Shown: piece after piece, positions 44,549-51,968 of the stretch
Numbering within the stretch: the stretch's first letter is position 1
Layout of the letters: each line of letters begins with the position of its first letter
DNA from: VXRJ01 sp965246995
GTDB taxonomy: Bacteria > Acidobacteriota > Vicinamibacteria > Vicinamibacterales > UBA8438
Direction of reading: 5' to 3'
NCBI GenBank assembly: GCA_965246995.1
Contig: OZ252008.1
Location: 1,240,001-1,304,000, forward strand
DNA length: 64,000 nucleotides
The notes under the pieces: generated by a model
Databases searched by the model: none
The model's input: only the letters and a program-made list of their open reading frames with translations
Told to the model about the DNA's origin: nothing
Program-made: the position numbers and the translations under genes

Positions 44549-45625
44549 ATGCGCAGCATGTTGAGCCGGCGATTCGGCCCAGGAGTCTACGACGCAGAAG
44601 TTTCGCGCCAGCGAAACTTCCAACGCGCCCGTCAAGGGGTGCTGGCATTGCTGGCGCTGACCGGCGCAATCGTGGCCACGTTGGTGGTGCCGGCGACGCC
44701 AGTCGTGGCGCAGGCGTCCCGCACGGTGACGGCGGAACAGGTCGAGACCTGGATGACCGAACTCTCCAACTGGGGCCGCTGGGGCGACGATGATCAGCTC
44801 GGGGCGGTCAACCTGATCACGCCGGAGAAGCGGCGTTCCGCGTTGGCGCTTGCCACCGAGGGGGTCTCGGTCTCGTTGTCGCACAACTACATCACCGAAC
44901 GGGCGGTCGACGCGACCTCGCCGATCGGTTACGAGATGCTTGGTTCCGACAGTCCGGGCCCGTTCCGGAGCGACCGTTACACGTTCGCCTACCACGGCTA
45001 CGCCCATTCGCACCTCGATTCGCTCTGCCACATGATGCACAACGGCCGGATGTACAACGGCTTCGTACGGGACGACCACGTGAGCGCCGATGGCTGCGGC
45101 CGCCTCGCGATCATCAATTTCAAGCAGGGGATCGTCAGCCGCGGCATCCTGTTGGATATCGCGCGTCTCAAGGACGTCGACTACCTGGAGGCGGGCACGC
45201 CGATCTATGTCGAGGATCTGGAGGCGTGGGAGCGGGAAGCGGGCGTCCGCGTCGAGCCGGGTGACATCCTGTTCGTCCGCAACGGCCGTTGGGCGCGCCG
45301 CGCCGCGATGGGCGCGTGGGCGATGAACGAACAATCGGCGGGTCTCCACGCATCGGTCGCTCCCTGGCTCCGCGAGCGGGGCGTCGCGATCCTGGGGGCT
45401 GATGGCACGAGCGACGTTCTCCCGTCGCAGGTGGAGGGCGTCACGCAGCCGATCCACCAGCTCGCTATCGTGGCGATGGGTATCCCGCTCTTCGACAACC
45501 TCGACCTCGAGGCGGTCGCCGAGGAAGCGGAGAGGCAGAATCGCTGGGAGTTTCTCCTGGTTGCCGCTCCCCTTGCCATGGAAGTGGGAACCGGCTCACC
45601 TCTAAATCCCCTCGCGATCTTCTAG
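44549..45625 (+). CDS. Cyclase-family (kynurenine formamidase-like) secreted hydrolase
   Basis: 358 residues. A long N-terminal region precedes the hydrophobic segment GVLALLALTGAIVATLVVP and AQAS cleavage site, indicating export. The domain is the metal-dependent cyclase fold: HGYAHSHLDSLCH replaces the classic HxGTHxDxP, keeping His and Asp metal ligands, and GDILFVRNG and HASVAPWLRERGVAILGADG follow. Substrate unknown; members hydrolyse formylkynurenine, polyketide esters or cyclic imides. Its stop TAG (45623-45625) comes from the edge of a MITE fragment. Start ATG 44549 has GGAG 9-10 nt upstream; ATG 44558 is possible. Confidence 0.87.
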   Translation: MRSMLSRRFGPGVYDAEVSRQRNFQRARQGVLALLALTGAIVATLVVPATPVVAQASRTVTAEQVETWMTELSNWGRWGDDDQLGAVNLITPEKRRSALALATEGVSVSLSHNYITERAVDATSPIGYEMLGSDSPGPFRSDRYTFAYHGYAHSHLDSLCHMMHNGRMYNGFVRDDHVSADGCGRLAIINFKQGIVSRGILLDIARLKDVDYLEAGTPIYVEDLEAWEREAGVRVEPGDILFVRNGRWARRAAMGAWAMNEQSAGLHASVAPWLRERGVAILGADGTSDVLPSQVEGVTQPIHQLAIVAMGIPLFDNLDLEAVAEEAERQNRWEFLLVAAPLAMEVGTGSPLNPLAIF

Positions 45626-45670
45626 GAGCCCGTGGTGAAACCCCGCGTAGCACCGAGAGCGGCGGTGCGC
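45625..45670 (+). repeat. Truncated MITE after the cyclase gene
   Basis: TA (45623-45624) then GGAGCCCGTGGTGAAACCCC and about 26 bp more match the left half of the copy at 51259 (GCGT[AC]GCACCGAGA). The right half is missing. Its TA and first G form the TAG stop of the cyclase gene. The rest of the gap to 45728 contains a weak inverted repeat (GGCGAA/TTCGCC) and no gene. Confidence 0.65.
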
Positions 45671-45728
45671 GGCGAATCTCCGGCGTAGCCGCAGGTCTTC
45701 GCCGGGATGTTCCGGCTCGCGTCCGGAT

Positions 45729-47051
45729 CTACCCGCCGATCGCGAGCAGCGCGTCTTCGGTGCGGATGTACCAGTAGCCGTCCACCAACGCGGGCGAAGC
45801 GAGCGTCCGCGCCCCGATGTCGTTCGTGTGGAGCAGGTCGAACTCCTCTCCGGCACGGAGGACGAACGTGGTGCCGTCATCGTTGGTGAAGAAGACCTTG
45901 CCGTCGACGTAAACGGGAGAGCCGGAGAACCCCTCGCGGACGGCGCGGCCGAGGCGGCCCTGCCAGAGCACCTCGCCGGTGGCGGCGCGAAATGCCGTGA
46001 CGATGCTCGCCATGTCGTTGATGGTGTAGAGCAGGCCGTCGACCGCGAGCGGCGAGGGGACGAACGGGGAACCGCGCGCGGTCGTCCAGGCCAGGTGCGT
46101 GTCGGTCACGTTGCCGCTGCCGCCCGGGCGGATCGCGAGGGTCGGGCCGGCGCGGCCGGAGGTGCAGAAGACCAGGCCTGCTTCGACCACCGGTGTGGGG
46201 ATCACCTCGAAGTTGTTGCCTGCGCACCGCCAGAGTTCCTCGCCGGTCTCCGGGTGGTAGGCGTTGACGGTGCGCGAGCTGCTCACAATCAATTCGTCGT
46301 GGTCGCCAGCGCGGATCATGACCGGTGTTCCCCAGCCGACCGTCGCCTCGCGCGCGATGCGCCACACCTCCTCGCCGGTCGCGGTGTCGTACGCGGCCAG
46401 GAAGCCGGCGGGCCGCTGATCCTGGTAGATGAACAGGCGATTGCCATGAAGAAGCGGCGACCCGGCGGGGCCGTGGTAGTTGTCGATACGGCCCACCTCC
46501 GTGTGCCAGATCGGGTTGCCATCGAAGTCGACCGCGGCCAGGCCCCGACTGCCGAGCGAGACGTAGACGCGCTCGCCGTCGGTGGCGGGCGTAGCCGACG
46601 CAGGGCCGTTCTTCTGGTGCACCCGTTCCGGGTTGCCGGGGGCGACGTTCGTTTCCCAAAGCAGCGATCCGCTCGTTCGATCGTAGGCGAGGACGTAGAG
46701 TTCACGCCCGCGGTTGCGGCCGGCCGTGAGGAAGATCCGGTTGCGCCAGACGATGGGGGAGGAGTTGCCCCGTCCTTCGATTCCGGTGCGCCAGACGACG
46801 TTCTCGGTGGCGCTCCAGCGGTCCGGATACCCGCTCCCGGTCACGACACCCTGACCGGAGGGGCCGCGCCAGCGGGGCCAGTAGTTGGCGCCTTCGCCTT
46901 CGACGGCAATCATCGCGACCGTGTCCGGCGTCGCGGTCTGCTCGGTTCTCGCGCCGCTGGCTTCCAGCCTCGGTTCGGGAGTTGTGGCGGGGCTGCAGGC
47001 AGTTGTGATGAGGGTTGCCGAGATGATGACCTTGAGGGAGCTGTGAGTCAT
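45729..47051 (-). CDS. PQQ-like beta-propeller lipoprotein
   Basis: 440 residues from ATG 47051. The signal peptide ends ATLITTAC, a lipobox. The body has repeated PQQ/BamB-type blades (GSLLWETNVAP, GEEVWRIAREA, GEELWRCAG, GEVLWQGRL) and an opening YWPRWRGPSGQGV, a common start of acidobacterial PQQ-like proteins. It probably folds as an eight-bladed propeller on the periplasmic face; whether it binds PQQ is not clear, as many relatives do not. The frame extends to 47312, overlapping the thioesterase gene, so ATG 47051 was preferred. Confidence 0.85.
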   Translation of the reverse strand: MTHSSLKVIISATLITTACSPATTPEPRLEASGARTEQTATPDTVAMIAVEGEGANYWPRWRGPSGQGVVTGSGYPDRWSATENVVWRTGIEGRGNSSPIVWRNRIFLTAGRNRGRELYVLAYDRTSGSLLWETNVAPGNPERVHQKNGPASATPATDGERVYVSLGSRGLAAVDFDGNPIWHTEVGRIDNYHGPAGSPLLHGNRLFIYQDQRPAGFLAAYDTATGEEVWRIAREATVGWGTPVMIRAGDHDELIVSSSRTVNAYHPETGEELWRCAGNNFEVIPTPVVEAGLVFCTSGRAGPTLAIRPGGSGNVTDTHLAWTTARGSPFVPSPLAVDGLLYTINDMASIVTAFRAATGEVLWQGRLGRAVREGFSGSPVYVDGKVFFTNDDGTTFVLRAGEEFDLLHTNDIGARTLASPALVDGYWYIRTEDALLAIGG

Positions 47052-47070
47052 GGTTGCACCTTGGAAATGC

Positions 47071-47583
47071 TCAGGGCGTGCCGGCGGCAAGAGCGGTAGC
47101 AGGACCCAGTGGCTCGGTTCCGCCCCTCGTGTACTCGTTTCTCGCGACCGTGGTGTAGGTGGAATCGCCTCTCGCCACTTCCTTGCCTTCATGGTCGGTG
47201 ACGATGCTCTCGCCATGCATGATGCGGCGACCCAAGCGGGTAACCGTCGAAGAGCAGGTGATGGTTCCCCGGCTGACGGGACGGAAGAACTTGACGCGGA
47301 GGTCAATGGCAACGAGGGAGCCGCCGGACCTGATCAGGTCATGGTTCTCTTCGCGAGCCAGTAGCGCGTAGGCGATGCCCGTGTCGATGAGCGTGGACAT
47401 CACGCCGCCATGCAGAATTCCGACAGGCTGCGTCAGGTCGTTGCGGTGTTCGATCGACAATACGGAGCGTCCCGGTTCGATGTCGATCACTTCGAGGCCG
47501 ATCAGACGGAAGAAGGGGAGTTCCTGCGCTCGCCTCCGGAGTTGTTCGAGATACGTCTGCTCGTCGGGCACGGGTGGCGTCAC
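47071..47583 (-). CDS. PaaI-family hotdog thioesterase
   Basis: 170 residues from GTG 47583. The hotdog motif HGGVMSTLIDTGIAYAL contains the catalytic Asp region of PaaI/YbgC-type acyl-CoA thioesterases; RVKFFRPVSRGTI is the second conserved block. The substrate is an acyl-CoA of unknown type. The frame continues to 48621 across the divergent propeller gene, which is antisense reading. The GTG sits 7 nt after a perfect TATAAT on the same strand, consistent with a leaderless transcript. It ends 19 bp before the lipoprotein gene, so they may be co-transcribed. Confidence 0.87.
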   Translation of the reverse strand: MTPPVPDEQTYLEQLRRRAQELPFFRLIGLEVIDIEPGRSVLSIEHRNDLTQPVGILHGGVMSTLIDTGIAYALLAREENHDLIRSGGSLVAIDLRVKFFRPVSRGTITCSSTVTRLGRRIMHGESIVTDHEGKEVARGDSTYTTVARNEYTRGGTEPLGPATALAAGTP

Positions 47584-47590
47584 GTCGGCG

Positions 47591-47596
47591 ATTATA
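47591..47596 (-). promoter_or_regulatory. -10 box of the thioesterase gene
   Basis: The minus strand reads TATAAT followed by CGCCGAC and the GTG start. This is the clearest leaderless arrangement in the window. Confidence 0.5.
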
Positions 47597-47631
47597 CGGT
47601 TCCGGGTGCGGCAGTGAGGGACCGCGCTCGT

Positions 47632-47637
47632 TATAAT
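47632..47637 (+). promoter_or_regulatory. -10 box of the secreted propeller gene
   Basis: TATAAT lies 12 nt before ATG 47650 and 35 bp from the oppositely oriented TATAAT of the thioesterase gene, giving back-to-back promoters. Confidence 0.5.
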
Positions 47638-47649
47638 CGGCCTTCCGTG

Positions 47650-48915
47650 ATGCGGACGATATCGCCGACACCCTGTCGGACGCGGCGCACGTTGTTCCGC
47701 TACGCCATCGCGGCCCTGGCCGCCGCGTCGGCGACGTCGCTGGGGGCGCAGGACTGGCCCCACTTTCTCGGTCCGGCGCGCGACGGACACACCACGGGAC
47801 CACCGCTCGCGCGAGCCTGGCCGGGTGGCGCTCCGGAGGAACTGTGGCGCCGTGACGTCGGCGCCGGTTTTGCCGGACCCATCGTGGCGGGCGGGCGCCT
47901 CCTGTTGTTCCATCGCGTCGGCAATCGGGAGGTGCTCGAGGCGCTCGACGCGAATACCGGCGAGTCCATCTGGCGCTACGACTATCCAACTACCTACCGT
48001 GACGACTTCGGCTTCGACGAGGGTCCGCGCTCGGCGCCGGTCGTTGCCGGGGGACGTGTCTATACGTTTGGGGCGCAAGGGCATCTGCATGCCATCGATC
48101 TCGAAAGCGGGACCGGTCTCTGGAACGTCGATGCGATGACGCGCTTCGGCGTCCGGAAAGCGTTCTTCGGCGCCGCGGGTTCGCCGCTCGTCGAGGACGG
48201 GCGGGTAATCGCCAATGTGGGTGGCGTCGACGCCGGTATTGTCGCCTTCGATGCTGTTACGGGTGACGTCATATGGACCGTGGCGGGTGAGGAGGCGAGC
48301 TACTCGTCGCCGGTTGCCGCGACGCTTGGTGGCGTCCGGCACGCGATATTCCTGACGCGCGACAACGTAGTCAGCCTCGATCCGGCGACGGGCAGCGAAC
48401 GCTTCCGTCTTAGTTGGCGGGCACGTATCCGCGCATCGGTGAATGCGGCGACACCGCTCGTGATCGGCGATCGCCTGTTCATCTCGGCGCAGTACGGGAC
48501 AGGCGCGGGGCTGTTCCGGGTGGCAGCGGGCGGCCCCGAAGCGCTCTGGACATCCGACGACATCCTGTCGAACCACTACGCGACCAGTGTTCACCGCGAC
48601 GGGTATCTCTACGGGTATCACGGCCGGCAGGAATTCGGTCCGAGTTTGCGTGCCGTCGCGCTCGACACGGGTGAGGTCGCCTGGGAGGTGGACCGGTTCG
48701 GTGCCGGCAGCGTCCTGGTGGCAGATGACCTGCTGGTGGTGATGCGAGAGTCAGGCGAGCTTGTGCTGGCCGAGGCGACTCCCACGGCGTTTGAGCCGGT
48801 GGCGCAAACCCAACTGCTCCCCGGCGTCGTCCGAGCCTACCCGGCGCTTGCCGGCGGCATCCTCTATATCCGGAACGGCAGCACGCTGCTCGCCGTCAAT
48901 CTGGCCGCGCCCTGA
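47650..48915 (+). CDS. Secreted PQQ-like beta-propeller protein
   Basis: 421 residues from ATG 47650, giving a signal peptide that ends LGAQD. DWPHFLGPARDG opens the propeller as in the related lipoprotein at 45729, followed by blades with GESIWRYDYP, GTGLWNVDAM, GDVIWTVAGEE and GEVAWEVDRF. No lipobox, so it is probably periplasmic and soluble. Function unknown; it may be an enzyme-like or scaffold propeller. The frame opens at 47410, but that extension runs over the divergent thioesterase gene. TATAAT lies 12 nt upstream. Confidence 0.87.
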   Translation: MRTISPTPCRTRRTLFRYAIAALAAASATSLGAQDWPHFLGPARDGHTTGPPLARAWPGGAPEELWRRDVGAGFAGPIVAGGRLLLFHRVGNREVLEALDANTGESIWRYDYPTTYRDDFGFDEGPRSAPVVAGGRVYTFGAQGHLHAIDLESGTGLWNVDAMTRFGVRKAFFGAAGSPLVEDGRVIANVGGVDAGIVAFDAVTGDVIWTVAGEEASYSSPVAATLGGVRHAIFLTRDNVVSLDPATGSERFRLSWRARIRASVNAATPLVIGDRLFISAQYGTGAGLFRVAAGGPEALWTSDDILSNHYATSVHRDGYLYGYHGRQEFGPSLRAVALDTGEVAWEVDRFGAGSVLVADDLLVVMRESGELVLAEATPTAFEPVAQTQLLPGVVRAYPALAGGILYIRNGSTLLAVNLAAP

Positions 48916-48935
48916 GCCGGAACGGACCTCAGGAG

Positions 48936-48955
48936 ATCAGAGTCCGATCTCTGAT
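48936..48955 (+). terminator. Stem-loop downstream of the propeller gene
   Basis: ATCAGAG (48936-48942), loop TCCGAT, CTCTGAT (48949-48955). It lies 20 bp after the stop and 38 bp before the CNNM gene. A T-tract is absent, so it may be a weak terminator or leader hairpin. Confidence 0.4.
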
Positions 48956-48993
48956 GTGGTGGGGAGGTCCGAGAAGGGAAAGCAGACGGAGCC

Positions 48994-50040
48994 ATGGTAG
49001 AACTGATCGTCGTTGTCGTGCTGGTGCTGGGAGCGTCGGCCACCTGCTCACTCTTCGAGGCGGTGCTCTACTCGGTGCCCGCGAGCCGGATCGCGCAACT
49101 CGAGCAGGAACGGCGTCCATCCGGACGCGTGCTCAAGCAGATGCGCCAGCAGGTGGATCGTCCTATTGCGGCGATCCTGTCGCTCAATACGGTGGCGAAT
49201 ACCGGAGGTGGGGCAGTGGCGGGTGCACTGGCCGTTAACGCCTACGGCCAGGACCGAATCTGGGTTTTCTCCATTGCTTTCACGCTGGCAATACTTTTTG
49301 TCTCCGAAGTGCTGCCAAAGACGGTGGGTGTCGTCTACGCCCGCTCGCTCGCGCCGTTCATTGCGCGGCCGCTTGCCTGGCTGGTGGTGCTGTTCCGGCC
49401 ATTGATTGTGCTGACACAGTTTGCGACCCGGCTTATCCGGCGGCCGCAGCAGGACGAAGGGGTTTCCGACGAGGAACTGCTGACCATGGTTGGCCTCGGT
49501 CTCCGCTCCGGGGATCTTCGACCGCACGAAGCACGCGTTATCCGGAATGTCCTGCTGCTGGAGGAACGGAAGGTGCGGGACGTGATGACGCCGCGGCCGG
49601 TCGTCTTCACGCTTGCCGCGGATATCAGCGCCAACGACGCGGCCGCGAAAGAGGGTCTGGACAAACACAGTCGCGTTCCGGTGCATGCGCCGGGCAATCC
49701 CGACGACCTGATCGGCGTCGTCCACAAGGTGGACATCCTCAAGGCCGTAGCGCGTGACCAGTTCGATACCCCGGTCAAGTCGCTCATGCGGCCTATTGAT
49801 GTTGCTGTCGAGGCGGTGTCACTCGATGAAGTGCTCACGATCTTTCTTGAGCGGCGAGAGCATATGTTGGCTGTGATCGATGAATTCGGCGGCTTTTCTG
49901 GCATCATCACACTGGAGGATGTGCTCGAAGAACTGATTGGCCGCGAAATTGTGGACGAGTTCGATCAGGTGGCCGATCTTCGTGCTTTCGCCAGGCGCCG
50001 GAGACTTGCGGAAATGGAGCAACAAAGAGAGCGGAAGTAG
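48994..50040 (+). CDS. CNNM/CBS-domain transporter-like membrane protein (CorC/hemolysin family)
   Basis: 348 residues. An N-terminal CNNM (DUF21) transmembrane domain with three or four helices covers about residues 1-150 (NTVANTGGGAVAGALAV is the conserved inner motif, SEVLPKTVGV the next). A CBS pair follows (RDVMTPRPVVFTL and VKSLMRPIDVAVE...GIITLEDVLEELIG). The C-terminal CorC_HlyC domain is missing; only a short charged tail (residues 325-348) remains. Relatives export Mg2+ or Na+. Its stop TAG is only 4 bp from the TA where the IS630 element inserted. Confidence 0.9.
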   Translation: MVELIVVVVLVLGASATCSLFEAVLYSVPASRIAQLEQERRPSGRVLKQMRQQVDRPIAAILSLNTVANTGGGAVAGALAVNAYGQDRIWVFSIAFTLAILFVSEVLPKTVGVVYARSLAPFIARPLAWLVVLFRPLIVLTQFATRLIRRPQQDEGVSDEELLTMVGLGLRSGDLRPHEARVIRNVLLLEERKVRDVMTPRPVVFTLAADISANDAAAKEGLDKHSRVPVHAPGNPDDLIGVVHKVDILKAVARDQFDTPVKSLMRPIDVAVEAVSLDEVLTIFLERREHMLAVIDEFGGFSGIITLEDVLEELIGREIVDEFDQVADLRAFARRRRLAEMEQQRERK

Positions 50041-50054
50041 AGACTAGTGGTCCG

Positions 50055-50750
50055 TCACCTTATAATATTCGGATATACGGACTTGAGTTTGCAGCGCGCA
50101 TCGTCGACCTTCATCTGCCAGTCGACACCGCGTTGCGTGCGGTTGACGTCGGTGGACCACGCCGACACCTCGTCGTGCAGCGTGCCGAGGTCGCCGATGC
50201 GGCGCCCGCGCACGCATTGGCGCGTCAGGGAACTGAGTTCGTTCTCCGCGATGTTCAGCCAGCTCCCGTGTTTCGGCGTGTAGTAGAAGTCGATGCGTCG
50301 AACCAATTGCCGCGCCCGGGTCGGCTCGAACACTGCGTAGAAGGCGCCCTTCGTGTGCGTGTTGAGGTTGTCGCACACCAAGGCGATCTTCTCACAGTCG
50401 GCGTAGCGTCCTTCCAACAGGCCGGCGACCTCCACCGCCCAGTCCGCCTTCGTACGCCGGGCCCGGGCCGTCGCCTGCCGCCAACCCGCCAGCGGTTCGC
50501 TGAACAGGAAGACCGAGGCCGTGCCGGCCCGTTCGTACTCGTAGTCGACACGCCGCGGACGGTTCTTCGTGGCCGCCATCGGCGCGCGGGTTTCCTTGAC
50601 CAACTGCACCGGCTGCTCGTCCATGCACACGACGGGACAATCCGGATCGTAGGGTTTCTGATACAGGTCCAGGACCTGTTCCATGTTCGCCACGAACTCG
50701 GCATCGGCCTGTGGCGGGATCACCCAGTACTGGATTTTCCGCTGCGTCAT
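50055..50750 (-). CDS. IS630 transposase, catalytic part (OrfB)
   Basis: 231 residues from ATG 50750. It holds the DDE catalytic domain: first Asp in VVCMDEQPVQL, second in IALVCDNLNTHT and Glu in WLNIAENELSSL. The ATG overlaps the OrfA stop (ATGA). OrfB is most likely produced as an OrfAB fusion by -1 frameshifting at seven consecutive A residues (minus strand, forward 50755-50761). After the slip the reading is Lys-Asn-Gly-Met-Thr, joining the frames. The longer frame to 51446 is out-of-frame reading of OrfA and a MITE. Confidence 0.85.
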   Translation of the reverse strand: MTQRKIQYWVIPPQADAEFVANMEQVLDLYQKPYDPDCPVVCMDEQPVQLVKETRAPMAATKNRPRRVDYEYERAGTASVFLFSEPLAGWRQATARARRTKADWAVEVAGLLEGRYADCEKIALVCDNLNTHTKGAFYAVFEPTRARQLVRRIDFYYTPKHGSWLNIAENELSSLTRQCVRGRRIGDLGTLHDEVSAWSTDVNRTQRGVDWQMKVDDARCKLKSVYPNIIR

Positions 50751-51193
50751 GCCGTTTTTTTCAGCGTCCGCCGGATGGTTTCGTGGCTGATCGACTCGAC
50801 GATCGCCAACTCGACGACCCGGCGCGCCAGCAGGCGCAACGACCAGTTCGCGTAGCCCTTCGGGGGTGGCCCCAGACGCAGGGCGATGACCTGCGCCTCC
50901 TGTTCGCCGTCGAGCAGTTTGGGAACCGGGGGCGACGCCCGCCGCTTTCGTTCCAGCGCCCGCTCGAACCCGTCCTGCACGCAGCGTTGGCGAATGTTCT
51001 CGACGGTCTTGGTGCGGCACGAAAAGGCCTCGGCGACCCGCTGGTCGGTCCACGCCGGCCCGTCCGCATCGGCCTTCAAGAGAATCTGCGCGCGGCGCAC
51101 TTTCTCGCTGCTCCCGTTGAGCTTGCGGACCGTCTGTTGACAGACCTCGCGTTCCTGGGCTGTGAGTCGAACGATGTACCTCTTTTGCGGCAT
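50747..51193 (-). CDS. IS630 transposase, DNA-binding part (OrfA)
   Basis: 148 residues from ATG 51193 (MPQKRYIVRLTAQERE). It contains the helix-turn-helix region of IS630 transposases (WTDQRVAEAFSCRTKTVENIRQR) and a second one near SHETIRRTLKK. It ends in LKKTA-stop, immediately after the A7 slippery run used to enter OrfB. The frame continues upstream to 51226, but no other good start is closer. Complete in appearance, so the element may be active. Confidence 0.85.
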   Translation of the reverse strand: MPQKRYIVRLTAQEREVCQQTVRKLNGSSEKVRRAQILLKADADGPAWTDQRVAEAFSCRTKTVENIRQRCVQDGFERALERKRRASPPVPKLLDGEQEAQVIALRLGPPPKGYANWSLRLLARRVVELAIVESISHETIRRTLKKTA

Positions 51194-51258
51194 GGAAACT
51201 CTCTCGGTTCGAGACGAGCTCCCCAATAGTCCTAATGTTTATTGATGGCACAGCACTA

Positions 51259-51453
51259 GCAGCCCGTGGTGAAACCCCGCGTCGCACCGAGACCGGCGAG
51301 GCGCGCGCCTGACAAGGCGCGACGAGGGAGCATATTGGCCATATTGCGTCCGCGGACTGACGCAGTCCGCGGACTGCCACAGTCCGAGGAGCAACGCCGC
51401 TCAGGCGGGATGCATCGCTGGTCAAATGTAGCAGGGGTTTCACCACGGGCTGC
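51259..51453 (-). mobile_element. MITE-like element copy 3 (inverse orientation)
   Basis: 195 bp between TA (51257-51258) and TA (51454-51455), with termini GCAGCCCGTGGTGAAACC and GGGGTTTCACCACGGGCTGC. It is inverted relative to copies 1 and 2 and has an enlarged centre with repeated GTCCGCGGACTG units. The left TA is shared with the IS630 right end. Confidence 0.85.
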
Positions 51454-51477
51454 TAGGTTACAGCAATCTAATCCGGC

Positions 51478-51506
51478 TTGCATACGGCCTAATAAGTCAG
51501 TAGACT
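51478..51506 (+). promoter_or_regulatory. Candidate sigma70-type promoter of the AT-hook-like gene
   Basis: TTGCAT (51478-51483), a 17-bp spacer and TAGACT (51501-51506) make the best-spaced -35/-10 pair in the window. The predicted leader is about 80 nt, ending in a strong AAGGAGGT ribosome site before ATG 51592. Confidence 0.4.
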
Positions 51507-51591
51507 TCCCGCTCCCATGGTTGGGCAGACGGCCGATTGAGCGACAGTTTGGATTCGATAGCAACGGTTTGGACACCAAGGAGGTCCTACA

Positions 51592-51900
51592 ATGGCAACG
51601 AGTCGTGTACTTGACTTGCTGAGAGAAGAAGCACGCGCACTAACCGCTGAACTCGATGCCATCAACCGGGCGATCTCGGCGCTCGAGGGTGGCAGCGGCG
51701 AAGCTGCACCGACCGGCCAGCGCCGTGGCCGCAAGCCGGGGCCAAAGCCGAAGGCTGCTGTTGCTGCCGCTGCCGCTGCGAAACCGCGCCGCCGGCGCCC
51801 GGCGATGACCGAGGAACAGCGCAATGCCGTTTCGATACGAATGAAGCGGTACTGGGCGTCCCGCCGCGCGGCGAAGGACGAGAACACAGGCGAGGAATAG
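51592..51900 (+). CDS. Small basic AT-hook-like nucleoid-type protein
   Basis: 102 residues in three parts. Residues 1-34 are an amphipathic helix (LLREEARALTAELDAINRAISALEG) able to form a coiled coil. Residues 43-55 contain RRGRKPGPKPK, close to the AT-hook core RGRP. An Ala-rich linker follows, then a conserved-looking basic helix MTEEQRNAVSIRMKRYWASRR. The layout (oligomerisation helix, flexible linker, DNA-binding tail) recalls H-NS-like or other nucleoid proteins, but I do not recognise a named family. Strong AAGGAGGT ribosome site suggests abundant expression. It lies next to the IS/MITE cluster. Confidence 0.75.
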   Translation: MATSRVLDLLREEARALTAELDAINRAISALEGGSGEAAPTGQRRGRKPGPKPKAAVAAAAAAKPRRRRPAMTEEQRNAVSIRMKRYWASRRAAKDENTGEE

Positions 51901-51968
51901 TCCTCGGCTTCTTTCTCAATCTCGCCGGAGTTCGGGTGCGGCCGGCACACCCGGACGTATTACTGTCC

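Larger units (their letters stand above)
50047..51256 (-). mobile_element. IS630-family insertion sequence
   Basis: 1210 bp flanked by TA on both sides (50045-50046 and 51257-51258), the target duplication typical of IS630. The ends are imperfect inverted repeats: TAGTGGTCCGTCACC on the left against TAGTGCTGTGCCATC read inward from the right, about 22 matches in 36. It carries a two-frame transposase on the minus strand. The right end sits exactly against the terminus of a MITE copy. Confidence 0.88.

Noticed and set aside
50750..51446. Extended 463-residue transposase frame
   Set aside because: Only the part from 50055 to 50750 has transposase similarity; the rest is OrfA and MITE sequence read out of frame.
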